Shown: positions 29,187 through 37,066, numbered from the stretch's first letter. The stretch: 64,000 nt of DNA from Solirubrobacter deserti (GCF_027587175.1 NZ_JAPCID010000009.1:1-64000); one strand, 5' to 3'. Notes: generated by a model from the sequence alone, not told the origin. Made by a program: numbers and translations.

Positions 29187-30992
29187 GTGGGTAGGGGAAC
29201 GAGCGGCGCCGGTGTGGCGTCGCAGATCGACGGTGCACGAAGCCCGGATGACGGCGACGCCAAGCTCGTCGCGCGCGTGCGGCGAGGGGACGACCGGGCG
29301 TTCGAGGTCCTCTACGAGCGCTACCACCGCCGGATCCACGCGTACGTGCTCGGGATGGTCAAGGACCACGGGCGCGCCGAGGACGTCACCCAGGAGGTGT
29401 TCCTCTCCGCGCTGCGCCGGATGCGGGAGACCGAGCAGCCGCTCGCGTTCAAGCCCTGGCTCTACCAGATCGCCAAGAACGGCTGCATCGACGCCTTCCG
29501 CCGCTCCAAGCGCGCCGAGGAGGTCTCCTACGACGCCGACGACGGCCTCGCCCCGGCCGACCACTCCAAGCTCGTCGCGTCCGGCGCCTCGCCCGACGCC
29601 GCGGTCGCGGCCAAGCAGGACCTCGACAGCCTCTGCGGCGCGTTCGGCGGCCTGAGCGAGACCCACCACGAGATCCTCGTCCTGCGTGAGCTGGAAGGGC
29701 TCAGCTACGCCGAGATCGGCCGCCGCATGGGCATGAGCCGGCCCGCGGTGGAGTCCACCCTGTTCCGCGCGCGTCGCCGGCTGACCGAGGAGTACGACGA
29801 CATCGTCTCCGGCGCCCGCTGCCAGCGCATCCAGGGCATCATCGTCTCCGCCGCGCAGTCGCGGTTGGGCACGCGTGACACGCGCCGGCTCGCCCGCCAT
29901 CTCTCGCACTGCCAGCCGTGCCGGCGCGAGGCGCTGGCCGCCGGCGTGGACCGCGAGCTGTTCGCGCGCCCGTCCGTGCGCGAGCGCGTAGCGAACAGGG
30001 TCGCGGGCCTGCTGCCGTTCCCGATCTTCGCGAAGTTCCGCAAGGGCGCCGAGGCCGCCGCTCCGCCACCGAGCGGGCGCACGGCCTCGCTGATGCAGCA
30101 CATGCCGATGCTCTCCGACCACCTGCACAGCGGCTGGGGGAAGGCCGCCGCGGGCGCCGCGGTGATCGTCGCGGGCGTCGGTGCCGGTGTCGGCGTCAAG
30201 GAGGCGACCACGAGCGCGCCCCCACCGGCGGTCGCCGAGTCCTCGACGCAGCGCGCCGGAGGCTCTTCGAGCAAGAGCTCGAGCCCGTCACCGACCCCGG
30301 CGGGCCGGGACGAGCGGGCGGCGCGGTCGGCCGCGAGGAGCTCCAGCGGCGGCGCCGCCACGGGCAAGAGCGGCAAGTCCGGCAGCGGCGTCGAGAAAGC
30401 CGCCGCGCGCGGCGCCGGTGCCACGGGCGCGGCGCCCAAGACGAACGGCGCGGGTCCGACCGGCACCCCCGGCGGCGGCGAGCAGCCTCCCGCCACCGGC
30501 GCTCCGGTCACGCCGGTCGCGGCCGCCGAGGAGCGGCGCGAGGAGAAGCCGAGCAAGCCGAAGCCGACGCCGACCTCGACGGCCACCCCGAGCAAGCCGG
30601 TGACGTCCCCGGTGACGGAGGAGACCAAGAAGGCGGCCGCGCCCGTCAAGGACGCGGTCAAGCAGACCACGGACGCGGTCAACGAGACGGTCGACCAGAC
30701 GACCGACGCGGTCGAGCAGACCACCTCCCAGGTCACCGAAGGGCTCAACCAGACCACCCAGCAGACGACCGAGACCGTCGACAAGGTCGTCGAGGGCGTC
30801 ACGGGCGGCGGTCCGGTGTCCGAGACGGTGGACAAGACCACGGACGCCGTGGACGGCCTCGTCGACGGCACGGGCAAGGTCGTGCAGAAGGTCGTGGGCG
30901 GCGTTCTCTACAAGATCGACGCGCTGACCGGCCAGGTCATCGCCACCGTCCAGCTTGTCACGGGGAACAAGAATCCATCCGGCGGCGGTTGA
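29187..30992 (+). CDS. Membrane-anchored ECF-like sigma factor with zinc finger and repetitive tail
   Basis: 601 residues from GTG 29187 behind a strong AGGAGG. Region 2 (AFEVLYERYHRRIHAYVLGM ... EDVTQEVFLSALRRM, about 35-90) and region 4 (LSETHHEILVLRELEGLSYA, with GRRMGMSRPAVESTLFRARR, about 155-200) form a sigma factor. Next comes an anti-sigma-type zinc finger HLSHCQPC (about 239-246), one hydrophobic segment (AAAGAAVIVAGVGAGVGV, about 318-335), then about 265 residues rich in Ser, Ala, Pro, Thr, with helical QTTDAV repeats. One chain thus combines sigma, zinc finger, anchor and a probably external tail. Confidence 0.85.
   Translation: MGRGTSGAGVASQIDGARSPDDGDAKLVARVRRGDDRAFEVLYERYHRRIHAYVLGMVKDHGRAEDVTQEVFLSALRRMRETEQPLAFKPWLYQIAKNGCIDAFRRSKRAEEVSYDADDGLAPADHSKLVASGASPDAAVAAKQDLDSLCGAFGGLSETHHEILVLRELEGLSYAEIGRRMGMSRPAVESTLFRARRRLTEEYDDIVSGARCQRIQGIIVSAAQSRLGTRDTRRLARHLSHCQPCRREALAAGVDRELFARPSVRERVANRVAGLLPFPIFAKFRKGAEAAAPPPSGRTASLMQHMPMLSDHLHSGWGKAAAGAAVIVAGVGAGVGVKEATTSAPPPAVAESSTQRAGGSSSKSSSPSPTPAGRDERAARSAARSSSGGAATGKSGKSGSGVEKAAARGAGATGAAPKTNGAGPTGTPGGGEQPPATGAPVTPVAAAEERREEKPSKPKPTPTSTATPSKPVTSPVTEETKKAAAPVKDAVKQTTDAVNETVDQTTDAVEQTTSQVTEGLNQTTQQTTETVDKVVEGVTGGGPVSETVDKTTDAVDGLVDGTGKVVQKVVGGVLYKIDALTGQVIATVQLVTGNKNPSGGG
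30640..30870 (+). repeat. Degenerate in-gene repeat encoding QTTDAV units
   Basis: The DNA encodes KQTTDAV, DQTTDAV, EQTTSQV, QQTTETV and DKTTDAV at spacings of 7 or 11 residues, consistent with a long amphipathic helix. It lies in the predicted external part of the sigma-factor fusion. Confidence 0.7.
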
Positions 30993-30996
30993 CGGC

Positions 30997-31002
30997 TAGA
31001 CT
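30997..31002 (+). promoter_or_regulatory. Putative -10 element for tRNA-Pro
   Basis: TAGACT ends 10 nt before the mature tRNA 5' end. The TTGACG at 30989 is too close to be its -35. Confidence 0.4.
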
Positions 31003-31012
31003 GCTTCCCGTT

Positions 31013-31086
31013 CGGGGCGTGGCGCAGCCTGGTAGCGCGCACCGTTCGGGTCGGTGAGGTCCCCGGTTCAAATCCGGGCGCCCCGA
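31013..31086 (+). tRNA. tRNA-Pro, anticodon CGG
   Basis: The cloverleaf folds fully: acceptor CGGGGCG/CGCCCCG, D stem GCGC/GCGC around AGCCTGGTA, anticodon stem CACCG/CGGTG with loop TTCGGGT (anticodon CGG, reads CCG codons), T stem CCCGG/CCGGG with loop TTCAAAT, discriminator A. The 3' CCA is not encoded (TAC follows). No other tRNA lies adjacent. Confidence 0.95.
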
Positions 31087-31116
31087 TACAAGACGGTCCT
31101 TTGACCCGAGAAGGAC

Positions 31117-31500
31117 TCACACGAAGGCCCCGCCCCGGCGGGGCCTTCGTCGTTGGTGGACGAGGATGAGGGCGGCGGCGATGCCGACGCCGGCAGCGTC
31201 GATCAGCCAGTCCACCGGTGTGCCGCTGCGGCCTTCGATGAACGTCTGGTGGTACTCGTCGGTCGCCGCGTAGGCGAGCGTGACGAGCACGGCCGCGACG
31301 AGCCGCCGGGGCTCGAGCGCCCGGTACCAGAGCAGGCACAGAAGCGCGTACGCCGTGACGTGCGCGCCCTTGCGCAGAACCAGGTCCCAGACACCCAGCC
31401 CGGTGCCCAGGCTGGGTTGGTGCGAGAGCGCGAACAGCAGCGCCATCAGCGCCAGCGGCGGCAACAGCCGCGGCCACCGGCGCCGGCTCGGCCGCTTCAT
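31117..31500 (-). CDS. VanZ-like family membrane protein
   Basis: 127 residues. Three to four hydrophobic segments and the family motifs RKGAHVTAYALLCLLWYRAL and DEYHQTFIEGRSGTPVDWL. In glycopeptide clusters VanZ gives teicoplanin resistance, but most VanZ-like proteins have no known role. The start ATG 31500 overlaps the upstream membrane gene by 4 bp. The last ten codons lie within the hairpin of the tRNA terminator. Confidence 0.88.
   Translation of the reverse strand: MKRPSRRRWPRLLPPLALMALLFALSHQPSLGTGLGVWDLVLRKGAHVTAYALLCLLWYRALEPRRLVAAVLVTLAYAATDEYHQTFIEGRSGTPVDWLIDAAGVGIAAALILVHQRRRPRRGGAFV
31121..31150. terminator. Bidirectional hairpin terminator between tRNA-Pro and vanZ-like gene
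   Basis: ACGAAGGCCCCGCC-CC-GGCGGGGCCTTCGT: perfect 14-bp arms, 35 nt after the tRNA. No clean U-run follows (CGTTGG). The hairpin is also coding sequence for the C terminus of the opposing VanZ-like protein. Confidence 0.75.
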
Positions 31501-31889
31501 CCGCGGGCACGCAGCCACGCGACGGCCGCCACGTACGTGACGCCGCCGATCGCGCCGAGCAGCGCGTACGGGCTGCCGTCCTCGCCGCGCGCGACCTCGA
31601 CGATGAAGCCGGCGATCACGGCGATCATCACCGTCGTGCCGGCAACGGCGGTCGCGCGCAGGTCGATCATCGCCCAGCGCTCGTCGCGGCCCGGGCCGCC
31701 GAGGCCACGCAGCGTCTCGCTGCGGCGCCCGAGCAGGAAGACGGCACCGAGCGCGGCCATGATGGCGAGGGAGATCGCGCCCTGGCCGACGTTGTCGCCG
31801 ATGGCGAAGGCCGCGAACATCAGGGCACCCAGGAACAGGCAGAACAACGGCATGAACCAACGGCTGCGGACGAACTCATTCGTCGACAT
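31497..31889 (-). CDS. Four-helix membrane protein next to XRE regulator
   Basis: 130 residues with about four hydrophobic segments (FMPLFCLFLGALMFAAFAI, ISLAIMAALGAVFLL, TAVAGTTVMIAVIAGFIVE, YALLGAIGGVTYVAAVAWL). Resembles small DUF2178-type membrane proteins that often accompany YozG-like regulators. Start overlaps the XRE gene by 14 bp. Function unknown; it may signal to the regulator. Confidence 0.8.
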   Translation of the reverse strand: MSTNEFVRSRWFMPLFCLFLGALMFAAFAIGDNVGQGAISLAIMAALGAVFLLGRRSETLRGLGGPGRDERWAMIDLRATAVAGTTVMIAVIAGFIVEVARGEDGSPYALLGAIGGVTYVAAVAWLRARG

Positions 31890-32070
31890 GGAACACCTCT
31901 TCCACGGTGGTGTCGAAGTAGCGGGCGAGCGCGATCGCCAGCGGCAACGACGGCGTGTAGCGCTCCTTCTCGATCGAGTTGATGGTCTGGCGCGACACGT
32001 CCATGGCCTCGGCGAGCTGCTGCTGGGAGAGCCCGCGCGCGGTCCGCAGCGTTCGCACCTCGTTCCTCAT
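31876..32070 (-). CDS. XRE-family regulator, 64 residues
   Basis: A single Cro/C1-type helix-turn-helix: LRTARGLSQQQLAEAMDVSR, QTINSIEKERYTPSL, ending FDTTVEEVFHVDE. Typical of the short YozG-like regulators. Starts 1 nt after the serine hydrolase stop, so it is co-transcribed and probably autoregulates via the palindromes at 32994-33040. Confidence 0.92.
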   Translation of the reverse strand: MRNEVRTLRTARGLSQQQLAEAMDVSRQTINSIEKERYTPSLPLAIALARYFDTTVEEVFHVDE

Positions 32071-32071
32071 C

Positions 32072-32968
32072 TCAGGCGCACAGCGCCCGGGTGAGTCTGC
32101 GCACGGCGGGTCGCTCGTCGGTGGGCTGCTCGTCGACCAGCACCACGACCGTGCGGTCGCCGCGGGTGAAGGCGTGGGTGAGATAGCCGGGAACGGCGCC
32201 ATTGTGCCCCCAGGCGCGGCCGCACGGCGTCTGGACGCTGAACAGCCCGAGGCCGTACTCGCCGGTGCCGCGCATGGCCTTGAGCTGCTTGCGGGTGAGC
32301 AGCCGGTCGAGCGAGCCGTAGAAGCGCGCGAGGTCGCGGCCGGTCGACACGAGCGAGCCGGCGGCGCCGGCCCAGCTGGTGTCCTGCACGGTCACGTCCT
32401 CGCCGGCGGCGGTCCCGCGCACGACGCCGCGCACGCGCGGGCCCTCGTCGTAGCTCGTGTATCGCAGCTTCAGCGGCTTGATGATGCGGCGCTCGAGCTC
32501 GCGCTCCAGCGGGCGCCGCGTCACCGCCTCGACCACCAGGCCGAGGATCACGTAGTTGGTGTTCGAGTAGGCGAAGCCGGCCTTGCGCGGCATCGCGAGT
32601 CCGATGTCCACGAGCTGGCGCGGCTCCCACCGCCGCAGCGGCCACCCCTCGAACACCTGGGGGTCCTCCGAGTGGTTGTTGAGCCCGCTGGTGTGGTTGA
32701 GCAGCGCGCGCAGCGGGATCGCGCCGACGCCGGGCACGTAGCGCTCGGCCGGGTCGTCGAGCGAGAGCCGGCCTTCGGCTTCGAGCTGCAGGATGGTGGT
32801 CGAGACGAACGTCTTGGTGACGCTGCCCACGCGGAAGCGATCGTCCGGGCGGATCTCGCCACGGGCGGTGATACGGCCGTCGTCGGAGACGACGACGCCG
32901 GTCTGCGACGCCTGCGCGGGGGCGGCGAGAAGGGCCAGCACGAGAGCGCTGAGCACGAGGAGCTTCAT
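32072..32968 (-). CDS. Secreted serine hydrolase, beta-lactamase class C family
   Basis: 298 residues with a signal peptide (LLVLSALVLALLAAPAQA). Active-site motifs: SVTK (Ser near 49), YSN (in FAYSNTNY) and HNG near the C terminus (GHNGAVPGY). May be a DD-peptidase or esterase rather than a true beta-lactamase. Ribosome-binding site GGAGG. First gene of a four-gene unit with XRE, the four-helix protein and VanZ-like. Confidence 0.9.
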   Translation of the reverse strand: MKLLVLSALVLALLAAPAQASQTGVVVSDDGRITARGEIRPDDRFRVGSVTKTFVSTTILQLEAEGRLSLDDPAERYVPGVGAIPLRALLNHTSGLNNHSEDPQVFEGWPLRRWEPRQLVDIGLAMPRKAGFAYSNTNYVILGLVVEAVTRRPLERELERRIIKPLKLRYTSYDEGPRVRGVVRGTAAGEDVTVQDTSWAGAAGSLVSTGRDLARFYGSLDRLLTRKQLKAMRGTGEYGLGLFSVQTPCGRAWGHNGAVPGYLTHAFTRGDRTVVVLVDEQPTDERPAVRRLTRALCA

Positions 32969-32993
32969 CGCGGAGCCTCCGGTATGTCGGGTG

Positions 32994-33040
32994 ATGTAAA
33001 GCTAGCTTGTCATCGGCGAGATGTCAAGCGAGCTTTCCAT
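32994..33040 (-). promoter_or_regulatory. Consensus promoter overlaid by two tandem palindromes
   Basis: On the minus strand, TTGACA (33022-33027) and TAGCTT (32999-33004) are separated by exactly 17 bp. Palindrome A (32994-33013, ATGTAAAGCTAGCTTGTCAT) covers the -10. Palindrome B (33021-33040, ATGTCAAGCGAGCTTTCCAT) covers the -35. Repression of the serine hydrolase-XRE-membrane protein unit by the XRE protein is the simplest reading. Partly inside the end of the universal stress gene. Confidence 0.65.
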
Positions 33041-33505
33041 CGTGGGCGCCGGCGCGGTCGCCGGCTCCTCGACGGGGGCGCGCGTGAGCAGCACCGGGAT
33101 CGGGCTCGCGTGCAGGACCTTTTGCGACACGCAGCCGAGCAGGGACTGGTGCAGCCGCCCGTGCCCGTGCGAGCCCATCACGATCAGGTCGAACGCGCCG
33201 GACTTCGCGCGCTCGATCAGCGCCTTGGCCGCGGGGCCGTCGACGAGCAGCGTCGTGACGCTGATGTCGCCGGGCAGCGAGTCGGTCGCGTGGCGCAGCA
33301 GCTCGGAGTAGTGCTTGACCACCTCGGCGCGCGGCGGCGCGGCGCCCGTGGCCAGCAGGGCGGTCGCCGGGATCGGCGGGATCGCCGTCAGCAGCGTCAG
33401 CCGGGCGTGTTGATCGCGCGCCAGCGCCGCCGCGTGCGCAAGGGCCGCGTCCGCGTCCGGCGAGCCATCGACCGCCACCAGGATGTTGCGGTAGACACTG
33501 CTCAT
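33002..33505 (-). CDS. Universal stress protein (UspA family)
   Basis: 167 residues from ATG 33505, with AGGAG upstream. NILVAVDGSPDADAALAHA at the N terminus and the ATP-binding GSHGHGRLHQSLLGCVSQKV at the C-terminal part. This variant of G-2x-G-9x-G(S/T) suggests nucleotide binding. The C-terminal ~20 residues are a Pro/Ala/Thr tail that overlaps the downstream promoter. Divergent from the Lrp gene. Confidence 0.92.
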   Translation of the reverse strand: MSSVYRNILVAVDGSPDADAALAHAAALARDQHARLTLLTAIPPIPATALLATGAAPPRAEVVKHYSELLRHATDSLPGDISVTTLLVDGPAAKALIERAKSGAFDLIVMGSHGHGRLHQSLLGCVSQKVLHASPIPVLLTRAPVEEPATAPAPTMESSLDISPMTS

Positions 33506-33553
33506 CTCGCTCTCCTGTTGCGGACTATAGGAGCAAACCCGACGGATCGCGCC

Positions 33554-33559
33554 TACTCT
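33554..33559 (+). promoter_or_regulatory. Putative -10 element for leaderless Lrp gene
   Basis: TACTCT fits TANNNT and ends 8 nt before GTG 33568. Confidence 0.35.
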
Positions 33560-33567
33560 CAAGTCAA

Positions 33568-34038
33568 GTGATCGACGGGCTCGACTCTCGACTGCTGCTG
33601 ACGCTGCGCGCGCACCCGCGGATCGGGCTGGTGGAGGTGGCGCGGCGGCTGGGCGTCGCGCGCGGCACCGTGCAGGCGCGGCTGGAGAAGCTCAGCGCGC
33701 GCGGCGTGATCACGGGCTTCGGTCCGGACGTCGAGCCGGCCGAGATGGGCTACCCGGTGCTCGCCTTCGTCGCCCTGGAGATCGTCCAGGGCCGGCTCGA
33801 CGAGGCGATCGAGGGCCTGCGCGCGGTCCCCGAGGTGCTCGAGGCGCACGGCGTGACGGGCAACAGCGACATCCTGTGCCGCGTCGTGGCGCGCGACAAC
33901 ACGCACCTGCAGGAGGTCATCAACGCGATGCTGCACACGGGCGCGATCCAGCGCTCGACGAGCTCGATCTCGATGACGCGGCAGATCCCCTACCGGATCG
34001 ACCCGCTGATCAGGGCCGCAGGCGCAGACGGGCCGTGA
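33568..34038 (+). CDS. Lrp/AsnC-family transcriptional regulator
   Basis: 156 residues from GTG 33568. N-terminal HTH (DSRLLLTLRAHPRIGLVEVA, RRLGVARGTVQARLEKL) and a C-terminal RAM/AsnC ligand domain (VLAFVALEIVQGRLDEA, HGVTGNSDILCRVVARD). Likely responds to an amino acid. Overlaps the opposing histidine kinase gene by 29 bp. Confidence 0.93.
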   Translation: MIDGLDSRLLLTLRAHPRIGLVEVARRLGVARGTVQARLEKLSARGVITGFGPDVEPAEMGYPVLAFVALEIVQGRLDEAIEGLRAVPEVLEAHGVTGNSDILCRVVARDNTHLQEVINAMLHTGAIQRSTSSISMTRQIPYRIDPLIRAAGADGP

Positions 34039-35107
34039 GCGTCGTGCCCGCGCCTCGCGGGCTGTCGACGCGCAACGTCCCGCCCAGCGACTCCACGCGG
34101 GCTCGCAGGCCCTGCAGCCCGGTGCCGGCCGAGGGACACGCGCCGCCGCGGCCGTCGTCGGCGATGCGCACCTCCCACGCGTCGCGTTCGCCGCGCACGG
34201 TCACGCGCAGCGAAGTCGCCGCCGCGTGCTTGATCGCGTTCGTGAGCGCCTCGGACACGAGAAACCAGACGGTGGCTTCGACCACCGCTCCCGGCCGCTC
34301 CTCGGGCAGCGCCTCGATCACGAGCGGGAGCGGCGACTGGACGGCCAGCGCCGTCAGCGCGGGACGCAGGCCGCGCTCGAGCCCGACCGGGTGCAGGCCC
34401 TTGACGAGCTCGCGCAGCTCGCGTCCGGCGATCGACGCCTGCTCGCGCGCCGTCGCCAGGCGCTCGACGGCCTTCGCGGGATCCGCCTCCAGCTCGCGCA
34501 GCGCGAGGTCCAGCGCCTGCCCGAGCACCACCAGCCGCTGCTGGGCGCCGTCGTGCAGATCGCGCCCGATCCGCCGGCGCTCCTCGTCCGCGGCGCGCAG
34601 CAGCGCCGCCTCCTGGCGGCGGCGCTCGAGCTCGGCGGCCGCGCGGGCGGCGAAGATCCGCAGCGCCTGCAGCTCGCTCGGTGCCGGCTGGAACGGCGTC
34701 GCGCGCACCACCACGCCGATGTGGCCGATCGGCCAGCCGCGCGCGTCGCGCAACGCGATCGCCAGGTACCCGTCCAGCTGATAGGTGCGCAGGAAGCGGT
34801 CCTCCGGGTAGCGCAGCCGGGCGCCGCGGGGCACGAGGAAAATGTCGTGCCGGTAGGCGTGCTCGCACGGCGTGCCCGCGAGCTTGAACACGCACCCCTC
34901 GCGCAGCTCGATCCCGGGCTTGCCGGCGCTCGCGAGCGTGCACGCGTCACCGTCGCCGCACAGCTCGGCGACGAACGCCAGCTCGGCGTCCAGCGCGCCC
35001 GCGAGCTCGGTCACCAGCCGGCGCAGGAACGCCTTGCCGACGACGCCGGCGGTCCCGGCGGCCAGGCGCGTGAGCAGCGAGCTCTCTTCGAGGTTGGGGG
35101 CGGCCAT
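34010..35107 (-). CDS. GAF-domain histidine kinase (NarL-partner type)
   Basis: 365 residues, no membrane segments. GAF domain (about 20-165), then the HisKA_3 dimerisation helix with ERRRIGRDLHDGAQQRL (phospho-His near 180), and an HATPase_c domain with SEALTNAIKHAAAT (N box), IADDGRGG and GTGLQGLRARVESLGG. No response regulator gene is adjacent, so its partner lies elsewhere. A TAGGAT -10-like hexamer lies at 35123-35128. Confidence 0.92.
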   Translation of the reverse strand: MAAPNLEESSLLTRLAAGTAGVVGKAFLRRLVTELAGALDAELAFVAELCGDGDACTLASAGKPGIELREGCVFKLAGTPCEHAYRHDIFLVPRGARLRYPEDRFLRTYQLDGYLAIALRDARGWPIGHIGVVVRATPFQPAPSELQALRIFAARAAAELERRRQEAALLRAADEERRRIGRDLHDGAQQRLVVLGQALDLALRELEADPAKAVERLATAREQASIAGRELRELVKGLHPVGLERGLRPALTALAVQSPLPLVIEALPEERPGAVVEATVWFLVSEALTNAIKHAAATSLRVTVRGERDAWEVRIADDGRGGACPSAGTGLQGLRARVESLGGTLRVDSPRGAGTTLTARLRLRP

Positions 35108-35188
35108 ACGGGGCGACTCGCGATCCTACGGCCGCTGCTGACCCCGGTCAGTGGGGCTGCCACTCCGGCGGGTACGGTTACCCCCCGC

Positions 35189-35698
35189 ATGCTGAAGCCC
35201 CCGTTCGTCCGCAGCTACGACCACCACGTCGGCGAGGCGGGCCCCGTGCTCGTCCTGTTCGGCGACTACGAGGATCCCGAGACCGCCGCCGCCCACCGGG
35301 CGGTCACGGCGCTGCGCGAGCGCTGGGACGGCTTCACCTACGCCTGGCGTCACCTGCCGATGGCCGAGGATCACCCGAACGCCAACGGCGCCGCGCTGGC
35401 CGCCGAGTGCGCCGGCGCCCAGGACGCGTTCTGGGCGTTCCATCACGTCCTGCTCGCGCGTCAGGATGCCCTGTCCGTGCCTGACCTCATCAACTACGCC
35501 GGCCACATCGGGCTGGACGTCACGACCCTGATGCAGGACATGATGGACGAGCGCCACGCCGACCGGATCGTGGACAACATCCGCAGCGCGGTGGACTCGG
35601 GCGCGCGGCGGGCGCCCGCGATCTTCATCGCGGGCGATCGCTACGAGGGCGAGCTGGACGCGCTGGAGGACGCGCTGCGTGCAGCCCTGGCCGGGTGA
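35189..35698 (+). CDS. DsbA-like thioredoxin-fold protein lacking the CxxC motif
   Basis: 169 residues. PVLVLFGDYEDPETAAAHRA corresponds to the DsbA/thioredoxin active-site loop, but the expected CxxC reads EDPE, so classical disulfide exchange is excluded. Helical insert (ALAAECAGAQDAFWAFHHVL) and the cis-Pro region RRAPAIFIAGDRYEG are kept. No signal peptide. The start is ATG 35189; the longer upstream frame is antisense to the kinase. Overlaps the next gene by 20 bp. Confidence 0.85.
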   Translation: MLKPPFVRSYDHHVGEAGPVLVLFGDYEDPETAAAHRAVTALRERWDGFTYAWRHLPMAEDHPNANGAALAAECAGAQDAFWAFHHVLLARQDALSVPDLINYAGHIGLDVTTLMQDMMDERHADRIVDNIRSAVDSGARRAPAIFIAGDRYEGELDALEDALRAALAG

Positions 35699-36890
35699 GG
35701 TCCTCGAGGAACGCGCGGGGGAGATCGCGGTCGCCTTCGCGGCGCTGCTGACGCGGCAGGCGGGCTGGCGGCACCGCCGCGTGGAGACCATCGCCGTGCT
35801 CTCGCACGAGGAGGTCCGGCGCTCGGTGTCGGTGGACTTCACCGTGCCGTTCGAGCACCGCGACGAGCTGCGGCTCTCCGACGGCGAGTGGGTCGTGCCG
35901 CTCGCGGTGCTCGACAAGCGCAAGCTCGTCCACTTCGACCTGTTCGGCGAGGACGGCTACGCGCTGCCGCTCGTGCGCTCGGACGAGGTGCGCCTGATCG
36001 CGCGCGAGCTGCTGTACCTGATGCTGGACATCGAGCTCGAGGACGCCGAGCCGGGCTTCGACGCGAGCGACCTGATCGAGCGCGTGCTCGCGGCCGGCCC
36101 GGAAGACGTCGAGGCCGTGACCGCGCGCGTGGACGCGGTGGCCGGGCAGGCGCCGGAGTTCGCCGCGCTGGCCCGGGTGCTCACGAGCAAGTTCCTGCTG
36201 TGCGCGGTGCTGGACACCGTCGCCAAGCGGCGCATCGTCAAGTTCGCCTACGACGAGCCGCTCGGGCGGCCGGACCGCCGCTCGCACTTCTACGGCACGC
36301 AGGGCTGCACCGAGGCGGCGAGCTACCACGTGGAGCTGAGCGTGCCGGAGGGGATGCGCGCGCGCAGCGCGGACATCGTCGACAACCGCACGGGCGAGCT
36401 GCTGCTGGAAGGGCCGCGGGACTCCGACCGGCCGGGGCTGCACTACATGGCGAGCACCGGGGCCGAGATCGAGCCCGGGCTGCGCGTCAAGTACGCCCCC
36501 GAGCGCAGCGGGTTCCTCGTGCCGGCGATGCTCGTGGCGTGGGTGCTCACGCTGGAGCTCGGCTTGGCGTGGGCGTTCGCCGACCTGCACGGGATCGCGC
36601 GCTCCGGCGGTCCGGCGGTGGCGGTGCTGCTGTCGGTCTCGGCGGTGTTCTCGAGCCTCGTGCTCCGCGCGGGCGAGCATCCGCTGGTGCAGCTCGTGCT
36701 GGCGCGCTACCGCATGCTGCTGGGCACGGCGACGCTCGCCGCGGTGGCCGCGGGCGGCACGCTCGCGTTCCGTGGCTCGGAGACCCTGCTCAGCTGGACG
36801 TGGGGCGTCGGCGCGCTGGTGGCGCTTGCCACGGCCGGTATCCTGTCCATTGAGGTCGTCCGTGCACCGGCGACCGCCAAACGCCCATGA
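35679..36890 (+). CDS. Membrane protein of unknown function
   Basis: 403 residues from GTG 35679. A soluble N-terminal part of about 285 residues with no recognised family precedes about four hydrophobic helices (FLVPAMLVAWVLTLELGLAWA, VAVLLSVSAVFSSLVL, LLGTATLAAVAAGGTLAF, WGVGALVALATAGIL). Coupled by overlaps to the DsbA-like gene and to the 59-residue ORF, so the three probably work together. Confidence 0.75.
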   Translation: MQPWPGEVLEERAGEIAVAFAALLTRQAGWRHRRVETIAVLSHEEVRRSVSVDFTVPFEHRDELRLSDGEWVVPLAVLDKRKLVHFDLFGEDGYALPLVRSDEVRLIARELLYLMLDIELEDAEPGFDASDLIERVLAAGPEDVEAVTARVDAVAGQAPEFAALARVLTSKFLLCAVLDTVAKRRIVKFAYDEPLGRPDRRSHFYGTQGCTEAASYHVELSVPEGMRARSADIVDNRTGELLLEGPRDSDRPGLHYMASTGAEIEPGLRVKYAPERSGFLVPAMLVAWVLTLELGLAWAFADLHGIARSGGPAVAVLLSVSAVFSSLVLRAGEHPLVQLVLARYRMLLGTATLAAVAAGGTLAFRGSETLLSWTWGVGALVALATAGILSIEVVRAPATAKRP

Positions 36891-37066
36891 GCCTGGCCGA
36901 TTTCTTCCGCCGCGAACCCAAGTCCCTGAAAGGGATCAAGGACCGTTCGGGTGGTACTCCGGGCGCGGAGGGCGCGCTGCCCCCGCTCAAGCCGATCACC
37001 GGCGAGCAGGCGCGGGCGGCGCTGAAGCGCTCACGCGCGCGCCGGGAAGCCAACGGCACCGCGTAA
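36887..37066 (+). CDS. Small basic protein, 59 residues
   Basis: MSLADFFRREPKSLKGIKDR, a Gly/Pro-rich middle, and a Lys/Arg-rich helix near the end (ARAALKRSRARRE). The ATG overlaps the preceding stop (ATGA). Unrecognised. The last 36 bp overlap the opposing membrane gene. Confidence 0.6.
   Translation: MSLADFFRREPKSLKGIKDRSGGTPGAEGALPPLKPITGEQARAALKRSRARREANGTA

Noticed and set aside
30640-30870. CRISPR-like or transposon repeat
   Set aside because: Repeats are in-frame, degenerate and coding, with 7/11-residue periods.
30989-30994. TTGACG as the -35 for tRNA-Pro
   Set aside because: Only 2 bp separate it from the TAGACT -10; correct spacing is about 17.
31117-31500. Glycopeptide resistance gene vanZ
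   Set aside because: Only the broad VanZ-like family is supported; no van genes are nearby.
32072-32968. True AmpC-type antibiotic resistance beta-lactamase
   Set aside because: Motifs fit the broad class C serine hydrolase family, which includes many peptidases and esterases; no evidence for resistance.
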